A model generated the notes under the pieces. It did not search any database and had not been told where the DNA came from. It saw nothing but the letters and a program-made list of their open reading frames with translations. The position numbers and the translations under genes are program-made. From Paenarthrobacter sp. (GTDB taxonomy: Bacteria; Actinomycetota; Actinomycetes; Actinomycetales; Micrococcaceae), in assembly GCA_031179305.1 (NCBI GenBank), contig JAPSHX010000009.1, positions 1 through 64,000 of the forward strand: a DNA stretch of 64,000 nt, in the 5' to 3' direction. Shown one piece after another: positions 1 to 7,726 of this stretch (positions within the stretch are counted from its first letter, which is position 1; the number at the start of each line of letters is the position of its first letter).

Positions 1-638
1 ACCTCGGAAACCACGGCGAGGTCGTGGCTCACGAACAACAGCGCGATCCCGGAAGACGCCCGGATCTCGTTCAATAGGGCAAGGATCTGCGCCTGCACCG
101 AAACATCCAGCGCGGACACAGCCTCGTCCAACACCATCACGGACGGCTCAATTGCCAAGCACCGGGCAATCGCCACGCGCTGCCGCTGCCCACCACTGAG
201 CTGGTGCGGCTTGGAGTCACCATGCTTCGCCAGCAGGCCAACCTGATCAAGCAGCCCAGCAACCCGCGAGGCGGAAGAAACATGATGCATCCGCATCGCC
301 TGATCCAAGCACTGCGCCACGGTCAGCCGGCGATCCAGGGAACCGTACGGATCCTGGAACACCATTTGGATCTCCTTGGCACGCCGCAGGCGGGCCGCAC
401 GTCCCCGTTCCCGCGTCCCAAGCTGCCGTCCCCGCACGTGGATAGTGCCGGCGTCGGGCGTTTCAAGGCCCACCAACATGCGGGCGATCGTGCTCTTGCC
501 GGACCCCGACTCCCCCACCAGTCCCATGGAACCGCCCGGCGGAATGGCGAAGCTGACGTTGTTGCAGGCCACAACGTTGCCCGCACCCACACGGAACGCC
601 TTCTGCAGCCCGTCGACCTCGAGGACATGCTCGCTCAT
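1..638 (-). CDS. Peptide ABC transporter ATPase, DppF/OppF type (partial)
   Basis: ATP-hydrolysing subunit of a dipeptide/oligopeptide importer; the C-terminus lies beyond the window. Reading from the ATG at 638 gives a Walker A motif GESGSGKST, a Q-loop VFQDPYGSLD that is typical of the Opp/Dpp family, the signature LSGGQRQRVAIAR, Walker B VMVLDEAVSALD and the H-loop VSHDL. It is coupled to the upstream ATPase by an ATGA overlap and is the last visible gene of a six-gene minus-strand operon that begins at 6100. The two ATPases would form the usual DppD/DppF heterodimer. Confidence 0.93.
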   Translation of the reverse strand, partial: MSEHVLEVDGLQKAFRVGAGNVVACNNVSFAIPPGGSMGLVGESGSGKSTIARMLVGLETPDAGTIHVRGRQLGTRERGRAARLRRAKEIQMVFQDPYGSLDRRLTVAQCLDQAMRMHHVSSASRVAGLLDQVGLLAKHGDSKPHQLSGGQRQRVAIARCLAIEPSVMVLDEAVSALDVSVQAQILALLNEIRASSGIALLFVSHDLAVVSE

Positions 639-1444
639 GATGCCCTGCTTTCTGAATTGGGGAGGTGGCCGATTGCGGGAACGGCCGACAACAACCGGCG
701 GGTGTATTCGTGTTGCGCGCCGTGGAAGAGATCGTTGCCCCGCAATTCCTCCACGATCTGGCCGCGGTACATCACATAGACGCGGTGGCAGTAAGCGGCG
801 GCCAGGTGGAGGTCGTGGGTGATGAGGAGGACGCCCAGGCCGCGCTGCGTCTGAAGGTCACGCAGGATCGCAAGAACCTCAGCCTGGGTGGTCACGTCCA
901 GAGCGCTCGTGGCCTCGTCCGCCAGCAGCAACTTGGGCTGTCCGGTGAGGGCGGCAGCAATAACGACGCGCTGGAGCATGCCGCCGGAAAGCTCGTGCGG
1001 GTATTGGCGCATCCGCTCTTCAGGCTGCCGGATCCCCACAGCCGCAAGGAGTTCCAGCCCAGCCGCGGCAGCGTCCGCACGGCTGACACCCAGCACGTGG
1101 ACCAGCCGCTCTGTCAGCGAGTCGCCGATCCGCCGCAACGGGTTGAGCGCCGCCCGCGGGTCCTGGTGAATCATGGCGGCTTCGGACGAACGAACGCGGT
1201 GGAGCTCGTCCCGGGAGGCGGAGAGGACTTCAGTCCCACCCACCGTAATGGAACCGTCGACGGCGGCCGTTTCGGGATACAGCCTCAGCACGGCTCGCGC
1301 GGTGGTGGACTTACCGGAACCGGACTCGCCCACCAGGCCCACCACTTCCCCGGCGTCAACGGAGAGACTCACCTGGTCCAGGATTTGGTGGCTGAGGCCA
1401 TTCGTGGTGATGGTGAGGCTCAGATTGTCTATGTCGAGCAGCAT
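635..1444 (-). CDS. Peptide ABC transporter ATPase, DppD/OppD type
   Basis: First ATPase of the dipeptide/oligopeptide importer. It carries Walker A GESGSGKST, Q-loop IHQDPRAALNP, signature LSGGMLQRVVIAAA and Walker B LLLADEATSALD; a Met replaces the usual Gln after SGG, as in other DppD proteins. I place the start at the ATG at 1444, preceded by AGAGGTAGG, rather than the in-frame TTG at 1459, which would run into the upstream permease gene. The product is then 269 residues, slightly short for DppD (about 325), because the C-terminal oligopeptide extension is short. Its stop overlaps the next ATPase start. Confidence 0.92.
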   Translation of the reverse strand: MLLDIDNLSLTITTNGLSHQILDQVSLSVDAGEVVGLVGESGSGKSTTARAVLRLYPETAAVDGSITVGGTEVLSASRDELHRVRSSEAAMIHQDPRAALNPLRRIGDSLTERLVHVLGVSRADAAAAGLELLAAVGIRQPEERMRQYPHELSGGMLQRVVIAAALTGQPKLLLADEATSALDVTTQAEVLAILRDLQTQRGLGVLLITHDLHLAAAYCHRVYVMYRGQIVEELRGNDLFHGAQHEYTRRLLSAVPAIGHLPNSESRAS

Positions 1445-1448
1445 TTTC

Positions 1449-2312
1449 CTACCTCTCAAACCGTGAGTTCAGGCGGTCGGACAACCGCACGCCCACCACG
1501 TTGACGGCCACCACAACGGCGGCGATGGCGGCGCCGGGAACCAGCGTCGGCCAGATGTGGCCTTGGATGATGCCGGACTGGCCTTCCTGGACCATGAGTC
1601 CCCACTCGGAGCTGGGCGGTTGCGCGCCGAACCCCAGGAAGCTGAGCGTCGCGAGGCTCATGAGGCCTTCACCGAACAGCACCACAAGGTAGCCGAGTAG
1701 CGGTGGCGTCAGGTTGGGAATGATGTAGCGGACGCACAGGAAGAATCCGCCCACACCTTGCACGCGATACGCATCCACATACGGGCGGGCCATCTCGGCC
1801 AGCGCCAGCGACCTCGTGAACTTGGCGATCACAGGTGCGTAGGCGAGCGCCAAGGCGACAATCGCCGTCGCGGGTCCTTTGCCAAAGACGGCGATGACCA
1901 AGACCACGAACAATAGCCCGGGGAAGGCGAACATGACGTCGGTGATGCGCGCCAGGAGGACATCGATCCAGCCGCCGTTCCAAGCCGCGACAGTTCCGAT
2001 TGTCACCCCGAACACCGTGGCCAGCGCCAAGAGTGCAAGGGGTCCGAGCAACGATTCGCGGGCGCCGTGGATGAGCCGGGAGAACAGGTCTTGGCCCACT
2101 TGGTCAGTACCGAGCAGGTGCGCTGCACCCGGCGCCTGCCAGATCGCGGTGAAGTCCACGGCGTTGGCGGCGTACGGGGCCACCCACGGTGCGAGCAGAG
2201 CGGCGGCAACCACAACGATGAGGAAGCCAAGGCTCAGAAGGTACGCAACATCGCGTTTCTTCCTGCCAATAACCGGGGTGGACGCCAGCGTGGACGTCGA
2301 AAGGGAGCTCAT
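1449..2312 (-). CDS. Peptide ABC transporter permease, DppC type
   Basis: Inner-membrane permease of 287 residues with an N-terminal transmembrane helix (about residues 25-47), then the periplasmic DppC-type segment containing HLLGTDQVGQDLFSRLIHGAR (in the family, HxLGTDxxGRDxxSR) and a binding-protein-dependent transport domain with several helices. The EAA loop that contacts the ATPases is near residues 183-205. The ATG at 2312 overlaps the stop of the upstream permease (ATGA), so the two halves of the pore are translationally coupled. Confidence 0.93.
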   Translation of the reverse strand: MSSLSTSTLASTPVIGRKKRDVAYLLSLGFLIVVVAAALLAPWVAPYAANAVDFTAIWQAPGAAHLLGTDQVGQDLFSRLIHGARESLLGPLALLALATVFGVTIGTVAAWNGGWIDVLLARITDVMFAFPGLLFVVLVIAVFGKGPATAIVALALAYAPVIAKFTRSLALAEMARPYVDAYRVQGVGGFFLCVRYIIPNLTPPLLGYLVVLFGEGLMSLATLSFLGFGAQPPSSEWGLMVQEGQSGIIQGHIWPTLVPGAAIAAVVVAVNVVGVRLSDRLNSRFER

Positions 2313-3259
2313 GATTTCTTGTCCTTTGCCTTGATGCGCGGATCAAGCAACGGGTGGATCAGGTCCACCAGGGTGGTCACCACCATGTACGTGATGACCA
2401 TGTAGAGGAGCACGGCCTGCACCACTGGGAAGTCGTGCGTGTTGATGGCATCCACCAGCAGCTTGCCGACGCCGCTAATGCCAAAGACACTTTCGACGAC
2501 GACCGTTCCGGCCAGCATGCTGGCCACCACGAGCGCCACCATGGTCAGGATGGGTCCCCAGGCGTTGCGCAGGACGTGCCGGCGGATCAGTTTGGCGGGC
2601 GCCAGCCCGAAGCTGCGGGCCGCCTCCACGTGGTCCATGGACAGCTGCTCCACCATGGATTGGCGGGTCACCCGGCTGACAATTGCGACGGCGCCAACGG
2701 CCAGTGCCACTGCTGGCAGCGCAAGGTGGTGCAGCCGGTCCAAGAACCCTTCGCCAGCGCCCGAGACGGGAAACCACCCCAGTTGGACCGAGAAGATGGA
2801 CACCAGGAGGAGGCCGATCACGAAGGATGGAACCGATGCTGCGAGCGTGGTTGCGGCGGTGATGGTGGAGTCTGTGCGCTTGCCTTGCCGGAGCGCGGAC
2901 AGAATGCCCAGGCCAACACCGGCCACGATGAACAGCACTGATGCCATGGCCACCAACGCCAGGGTTGCGGGAAGTCGCGTGGCCATCAGCTCGGCCACTG
3001 GCTGGTGATATTGGAACGACGTACCGAGGTTGCCAACAAAGGCCTGGGATGCCCAGAGCCCGTATTGCACAATGAGCGGTTGATCCAGGTTGTACTGCGC
3101 CTTCACTTCGGCAACGCGCTCAGGCGTCATGTTCTCCGGGTTGCCGATCAGGAACGTGACCGGGTCCCCTGGTGCCGCATACATCGCGGCGAAGATGACG
3201 AACGAGCTCACCACCAGGGTCAGGATCATTCCCGCGATGCGGGTTGCTGCACGGATCAT
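2309..3259 (-). CDS. Peptide ABC transporter permease, DppB type
   Basis: Permease of 316 residues. The N-terminal helix (about 9-30) is followed by the DppB hallmark APGDPVTFLIGN and a periplasmic loop, then five or so transmembrane helices and the C-terminal EAA loop around VEAARSFGLAPAKLIRRHVL. It pairs with the DppC-type protein encoded immediately downstream. The binding-protein gene ends only 4 bp upstream of this start, so the operon is continuous. Confidence 0.93.
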   Translation of the reverse strand: MIRAATRIAGMILTLVVSSFVIFAAMYAAPGDPVTFLIGNPENMTPERVAEVKAQYNLDQPLIVQYGLWASQAFVGNLGTSFQYHQPVAELMATRLPATLALVAMASVLFIVAGVGLGILSALRQGKRTDSTITAATTLAASVPSFVIGLLLVSIFSVQLGWFPVSGAGEGFLDRLHHLALPAVALAVGAVAIVSRVTRQSMVEQLSMDHVEAARSFGLAPAKLIRRHVLRNAWGPILTMVALVVASMLAGTVVVESVFGISGVGKLLVDAINTHDFPVVQAVLLYMVITYMVVTTLVDLIHPLLDPRIKAKDKKS

Positions 3260-3263
3260 GGCG

Positions 3264-4916
3264 TCACTTCTTGCTGCTGCCGACGTCCGCGGCCCACGGG
3301 TAGTAGAGGAACGACGCCGACGACGGTGCTCCGGTGATGTCTTTCGCCATGGCGATGGTTGCGGGTGTGTGTGCCACAGGAATCCAGACCACGGCGTCGG
3401 TCCACTGCTTCTCCAGTTCGATGGCGAGCTTGGCGCGAGCGGCGTCGTCGGTGGTGGCCTGGGCTTCCTTGACCTTGTCGTCGTAGCCCTCGCCGGTGAA
3501 TTTCACAAAGTTGACCCGGGCCGTGGAGGCCCCGTTTTTGTAGAAGCCCACGGGGTCGTTCTTGGAGATGTAGTACTCATCCGAGAAGAGGTCTGCTTGT
3601 GCACGCAGGGATGCGTCCGAGTAGAAGTCGCCGTATTGCTGGCGCGGGATGGTGACGATTTCGGCCGTCAGCCCGATCTTCTGCGCTGCTTCAACCACTG
3701 CACTGGAGATGACGTTCCTGATGGAGTCGCCGCTGTTGGCAACAACGATCGGCTCAGCGGGCACGCCGGCTTCCTGCACCAGTTTCTTCGCCTTCTCCAG
3801 GTCTTCCCCGGACGGCTGCGCGGGTGCGCCAGTCAAGGTTTCGTAAGCGGCGCTGAAGGTTGGCTCTTCGTATCCCCAAGCACCCGGACCCACAGGCGCC
3901 TTCCAGGGTTTGGCCAGCCCGCCAAATGCCGCCTGGGCTACACCCTCCCGGTTGAGAGCCAGCGACAATGCCTGCCGGATCCGCTCGTCCTTCAAGGCTC
4001 CGCGCTCGGTGGCCATGAGCGACCAGACGTTGGTGGACGGTCCTTGGGCGATCTGGACCTTGTCGCTCTTCTGCAGTGGTCCGGCCGTGGCGGGGCTGTC
4101 CAGGTAGGCGCCCTGGGCTTCGCCGCTGGTCAAGGCGTTGACGATCGCATTGTCGTCAGCCCAGCGGAAAGTTACGGTGCTGGCCAGGGAAGCGTTGTCA
4201 GCATCCCAGTAGTCACCGGCCTTGGTGAGGGTGATGTTGGAGCCTGCCGACCACTTCTCAAGTTTGAGGGGACCTGAGCAGGCGTCAGGAGCCGACGGCG
4301 ACCCGTAGTTCGCGCCTTGAGCCTCCACGACCTTTTGGTTCAGCACGATTCCGCCGTTGCCGGCCATGGCTTGAAGGAAGATGGCGTCGCGCTGTTTCAG
4401 CGTGACCGTGATTTGGTTGTCGCCTGTCTTTGCCATGCCGGTGACGTTGGCGTATTCATCTGATTCGTCCGCGCCCTTTGCTGCGTGCCGCTGCATGCTC
4501 CAGAGCACGTCATCGGCGGTCATGGGCGTGCCGTCGTGGAATGTCACGTCCTTCCGGAGCGTAAACACCACCGTGGTGTCCGAGGTCCATTCGGCTTTCT
4601 CTGCCAGATGAGGCGTGGTGGTCAGGTCTGGCTGGAGTTTCATCAGGCGTTCGCAGACGTTGGACATGATGGTGTTCTCAGCCGTGCCGCTGTCCTTGTC
4701 CAGATCGAACGTCGCCGGCTCCTGGGTGATCATCCACGTGAAGGAATCGATCGCGCCTGCAGCTTCCGAAGTGGTCGGACCGAAGGAAACATCAGTGGGG
4801 GTGCTCTGGGCCTGAGGTCCTGCAGCGTTGCAGGCACTCAGCGCCAAAGTGAAGGCGGCTGCACCGGCAATGACGCCTGTCCGGGCAAAGGGCTTGAATC
4901 TATCGTTGCGTTTCAC
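3264..4916 (-). CDS. Peptide-binding lipoprotein, solute-binding family 5
   Basis: Extracytoplasmic substrate-binding protein for the importer. The N-terminus has a basic signal, a hydrophobic core and a lipobox LSAC with the lipidated Cys at residue 29. The mature part has the family-5 layout, including the region around FTLRKDVTFHDGTPMTADDV that defines SBP_bac_5 (Opp/Dpp/NikA) proteins; 550 residues is normal. The start is a GTG at 4916 that overlaps the stop of the C45 gene (GTGA). The ligand cannot be told from sequence; the neighbouring C45 enzyme suggests an acylated or amide-bearing compound (inference). Confidence 0.9.
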   Translation of the reverse strand: MKRNDRFKPFARTGVIAGAAAFTLALSACNAAGPQAQSTPTDVSFGPTTSEAAGAIDSFTWMITQEPATFDLDKDSGTAENTIMSNVCERLMKLQPDLTTTPHLAEKAEWTSDTTVVFTLRKDVTFHDGTPMTADDVLWSMQRHAAKGADESDEYANVTGMAKTGDNQITVTLKQRDAIFLQAMAGNGGIVLNQKVVEAQGANYGSPSAPDACSGPLKLEKWSAGSNITLTKAGDYWDADNASLASTVTFRWADDNAIVNALTSGEAQGAYLDSPATAGPLQKSDKVQIAQGPSTNVWSLMATERGALKDERIRQALSLALNREGVAQAAFGGLAKPWKAPVGPGAWGYEEPTFSAAYETLTGAPAQPSGEDLEKAKKLVQEAGVPAEPIVVANSGDSIRNVISSAVVEAAQKIGLTAEIVTIPRQQYGDFYSDASLRAQADLFSDEYYISKNDPVGFYKNGASTARVNFVKFTGEGYDDKVKEAQATTDDAARAKLAIELEKQWTDAVVWIPVAHTPATIAMAKDITGAPSSASFLYYPWAADVGSSKK

Positions 4917-6100
4917 AGTGATACCTCTGCAGTGTTGGGATTGAAGGATTCGTGGGCGGAACCAGGTCCGTCGTAGAGGTTCCAGGGCATTTGTTCGTAG
5001 TTGTGTTCACAGGGGGTTCCGTTGGTGACCAGGTAGTCGCCGGTGGTGAGGTCCACGCAGCTTGAGAGCAGCGTGGACCACTGACGGACGCGGGGGCGTC
5101 GCTCGTCCGGGTGCGTGCAAACAGATTCGGGGTAACCCAGGTGATCTGACATTGCGGACTTGATGAGTTCCCGGGAATGCACGGTGCTTGTGGCGGTGCG
5201 GACCCGTTCCAGCCCCCGTCGCGCTTGTGGAACCCGGAAGAGGGAATCCACGGAGACAGGACGGTAGGTGGCTGCCAGTTGTACCGGCATGAAAGCTTCG
5301 TAGTGGTTTCCGTGCACCAGCACCCCGGAGGTGTCCGGGTACATCCAACCGTTGCTTCCCGGGGTGGTTTCCACGTCAATGGAGAATCCGGAACGGTGGG
5401 ACAGCACGGCATTGCTGGCGATGTGGGGCTTCTGGCGGAAGAGCGTGTTCAACGCATCCGGAAGTTCTGATTGATCCAGCACCATGCGCCGGATGAAGGT
5501 CTGCGGCATCCCGAGTTCGTCGTTGAACCGGCCGCCCAATCCGTTGGCGTTGAGGGCAATGCCGGCGGAGTTCGCTCCGTGCCGGCCAATCTGGCCTGCC
5601 TCAACCTGCATGATCAGCGTGGGCTTAGGATCCTGAACAACCCGCAGGATCATCACGGTGTCCTGTGTGCCATGGCGCCAATCCCAGTTTTGGCCCACGT
5701 ACATGTGGCCGTCACCGGATGCACCATCGGTCAGGACAAAAGAGGTGCACCCGTCCACGTTGTCGCGCTCTTCGGGTTCAGGCGCCTTGGCGAAGCCAGC
5801 GTCGTAGATGATTTCACCGCGAAGGTTCAGCACCATGATGTCCAGGACGTCCCGGCCACTGCCTTCGGCGATGCCGCGCATTTCCGTGACCAGATCCGGC
5901 GCTGCGTCAGTGCACAGCCCCATCCAGCGCTCGGCCCGCCCGCGCAGCTGCTCCCAGGTCAGTCCCGTCTGCTGTTGGAACGCTTCGGTGTAGAAATCGA
6001 TGGCTTTTGTGATCAGGTCTGCGGCAGCGTTTCCGTACTGCCTCCCCCGCTCCAGGGGAGGTCCGGAGATCTCCACGATCCGCAAGGATGTGTTGCTCAT
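4913..6100 (-). CDS. C45-family Ntn acyltransferase/hydrolase (AAT-like)
   Basis: Resembles the C45 peptidase / acyl-CoA:6-aminopenicillanate acyltransferase family, N-terminal nucleophile enzymes that self-cleave before a catalytic Cys. The key signature is DGCTSF, with Gly117-Cys118 as the predicted cleavage site and nucleophile; the upstream GIAEG and NLRGEI segments also fit the family. I start at the ATG at 6100 (395 residues), with AAAGG upstream; in-frame ATGs further out at 6118 and 6139 would add an atypical extension. No signal peptide is visible, so it should act in the cytoplasm on something imported by the peptide transporter encoded just downstream. Substrate unknown. Confidence 0.82.
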   Translation of the reverse strand: MSNTSLRIVEISGPPLERGRQYGNAAADLITKAIDFYTEAFQQQTGLTWEQLRGRAERWMGLCTDAAPDLVTEMRGIAEGSGRDVLDIMVLNLRGEIIYDAGFAKAPEPEERDNVDGCTSFVLTDGASGDGHMYVGQNWDWRHGTQDTVMILRVVQDPKPTLIMQVEAGQIGRHGANSAGIALNANGLGGRFNDELGMPQTFIRRMVLDQSELPDALNTLFRQKPHIASNAVLSHRSGFSIDVETTPGSNGWMYPDTSGVLVHGNHYEAFMPVQLAATYRPVSVDSLFRVPQARRGLERVRTATSTVHSRELIKSAMSDHLGYPESVCTHPDERRPRVRQWSTLLSSCVDLTTGDYLVTNGTPCEHNYEQMPWNLYDGPGSAHESFNPNTAEVSL

Positions 6101-6162
6101 ATCCGTAGGGCCTTTCATTCGATTGGGTCTCACTGTCATCCGCTGTTGGAAGGGGTATCTTT

Positions 6163-6236
6163 GGAACAACCGTTACAAGTGAGGGCTTCTTTAGAATGAA
6201 TAGTACATCCAATGTGACTTCTGTAACAGACGTTAC
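6163..6236. promoter_or_regulatory. Two operator-like palindromes between C45 operon and rpiR-type gene
   Basis: GTAAC-AGAC-GTTAC at 6223-6236 is a perfect inverted repeat with a 4-nt spacer. GGAAC-AACC-GTTAC at 6163-6176 is the same element with one mismatch. The two start exactly 60 bp apart, so they lie close to the same helical face, and both sit between the divergent C45/dpp operon and the RpiR-type gene. I infer that the RpiR-type protein binds both sites and controls both directions. Confidence 0.6.
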
Positions 6237-6249
6237 GAAAAATCGAGGC

Positions 6250-7098
6250 ATGATTAATTTGCGTGGTCGTGTCCGCGAGCATTGGGACAGGCTCTCCAAA
6301 GCCGAGCGGACGGTCAGCACCTTCCTCACCAACAGCTCCCCGGAACGGCTCCTCTACGCGAGCGCACAGGAGCTCGGCGCCGAAAGCGGAACCAGCAGCG
6401 CCACCGTGGTCCGCACGGTCCAGTCATTGGAGTACTCAGGACTGCAGGAGCTCAAGAGGGACATCGCCACCCCCTTCACCTCAACGGTGGCGCCGGAAAT
6501 CCGCATGCAGCAACGCATCGACCACATGGGCGCCAGCATTGAGGACATCTGGCAGAACGTGTGGTCCGAGGCCAAGGACCGCCTGGAACTCGCCGCCAGC
6601 GCCGACCCCGCAGAGGCGATCGCTCCCGCCGTCGAACTTCTCATGCGGGGTTCCACAATTGTCAGTTACGGCGTGGGCGCATCTGGAATTGCCGCGCTCA
6701 ACCTGGCCCTGCGCTGCAACCGGATCGGCCGGCGGGCCAGGTGCATTTCCAGCGACGGATTCCGGCTCGCGGATGATCTGCTCCAACTTGGGAGCCAGGA
6801 TGTGGTGGTCGTCTTCGCGCCGGGACGTGTAACGGTCGACGTCGAAGTGCTGCTTAAGCGCGCACGCTCGGTTGGTGCGTCCATCGTCTTACTGACTGAT
6901 GAACCAGAATCGGCGTTGCATGACCTGGCCGATGCTGTGATTCTTGCCCCGCACACGCCAACGGGCATGACCACGGAGGCGCTGCCGTCGATCGTGCTGA
7001 GCGACGTGCTTGTGCAGGCCCTGGTTTCCGTTGATCACGAGCAAGCGGTGGAATCGTCGCATCAACTCACGGCGCTGCGGGAGCAGTTGGGGTACTAG
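6250..7098 (+). CDS. MurR/RpiR family transcriptional regulator (HTH + SIS)
   Basis: The N-terminal HTH_6 domain (LRGRVREHWDRLSKAERTVS onward; recognition helix region around TSSATVVRTVQSLEYSG) is followed by a SIS sugar-isomerase fold from about residue 100 (STIVSYGVGASGIAALNL; VVVFAPGR). Such regulators usually sense sugar phosphates. The start is uncertain: an ATG at 6196 has a better placed GAGGG but would put the perfect palindrome at 6223-6236 inside the gene and add a low-complexity Asn/Ser/Thr/Val segment; the ATG at 6250 begins where family members begin. Divergent from the C45/dpp operon, so probably its local regulator. Confidence 0.87.
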   Translation: MINLRGRVREHWDRLSKAERTVSTFLTNSSPERLLYASAQELGAESGTSSATVVRTVQSLEYSGLQELKRDIATPFTSTVAPEIRMQQRIDHMGASIEDIWQNVWSEAKDRLELAASADPAEAIAPAVELLMRGSTIVSYGVGASGIAALNLALRCNRIGRRARCISSDGFRLADDLLQLGSQDVVVVFAPGRVTVDVEVLLKRARSVGASIVLLTDEPESALHDLADAVILAPHTPTGMTTEALPSIVLSDVLVQALVSVDHEQAVESSHQLTALREQLGY

Positions 7099-7147
7099 GA
7101 TGCCCGCGAATCCTCAAGTCTCCCGCTGGCATCTGACCTTGCCGTCA

Positions 7148-7453
7148 CTAGGCAGCCGCCGAATCACGGAGGCGGCGCGACAACCAATTGCGGTCACCGA
7201 AAACATGAACGCCCTCCCTCATAATCGAGTCGAATATCGGCGCGCTCCGGACTTCGGACGCTTCGTAGATCATCGGGCGAACATCGTTGCCGGTGAGACC
7301 GTAGACGTCAACGGCCAGGTTTCCAATCTGCTTATAGAGCTCATCGTCAGCGCCGTCATGAATGATGAACAGCAAATCGATATCAGAGTCGTTGCGCATG
7401 TCCCCGCGCGCCGCTGAACCGAAAAGGGCAACCTGCAAATAAGAACCCTCCAT
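7148..7453 (-). pseudogene. Nucleotidyltransferase-domain protein, 5'-truncated remnant
   Basis: The 101-residue frame starts only about ten residues before the Pol-beta-type nucleotidyltransferase signature: GSAARG at 12-17 and DSDID at 22-26. Family members normally carry a longer N-terminal region (often with an HTH) before this motif. The frame can still open at an ATG at 7453, but that ATG lies inside the 45-bp direct repeat, so the true 5' part seems to have been replaced by repeat DNA. The C-terminal part, ending REGVHVFGDRNWLSRRL, looks intact. A short functional MNT-like protein is possible but less likely. Confidence 0.6.
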
Positions 7454-7482
7454 AACCCCGAGAGCTAACCCCTCGGCGAACG
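7438..7482. repeat. 45-bp direct repeat, copy 1
   Basis: Begins AATAAGAACCCTCCATAACC and ends TCGGCGAACG; it differs from copy 2 at one base only (C versus T in the ACCCYTCGG segment). It overlaps the 5' end of the nucleotidyltransferase remnant and supplies that frame's apparent start codon. Confidence 0.85.
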
Positions 7483-7520
7483 GGCAGCGGGAAGCGCCCA
7501 CCGAGGGGTGAGCTTTCGGC

Positions 7521-7565
7521 AATAAGAACCCTCCATAACCCCGAGAGCTAACCCTTCGGCGAACG
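7521..7565. repeat. 45-bp direct repeat, copy 2
   Basis: Second copy, 83 bp downstream of copy 1, 44 of 45 bases identical. The stretch 7454-7614 between the remnant and the sugar operon holds only this repeat and no convincing gene. The arrangement looks like a local tandem duplication of about 83 bp followed by divergence of the spacer. Confidence 0.85.
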
Positions 7566-7614
7566 ATTGGGGTTGGGCCGCCCTCTTGACTTCCGAAGAC
7601 ACAGAGACGGGCTG

Positions 7615-7684
7615 AGAGAGCGCTCTCTTGACGTACGTGACTTACAGCACATACATTAGTCCCACATCCCAGAGAGCGCTCTCT
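7615..7684 (+). promoter_or_regulatory. Promoter flanked by two identical LacI-type operators
   Basis: AGAGAGCGCTCTCT, a perfect 14-bp palindrome, occurs at 7615-7628 and again at 7671-7684, 56 bp apart. Between them lie a -35 TTGACG (7628-7633, overlapping the first operator) and a -10 TACATT (7652-7657) with an 18-bp spacer. The CGCT-centred palindrome is typical of LacI-family repressors, and a LacI gene ends this operon. I infer that it binds both sites and represses the beta-glucoside operon. Confidence 0.75.
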
Positions 7685-7726
7685 CGCCATTGGCGGCCGG
7701 TCGCTCGAACACACAAAGGAGTGACC

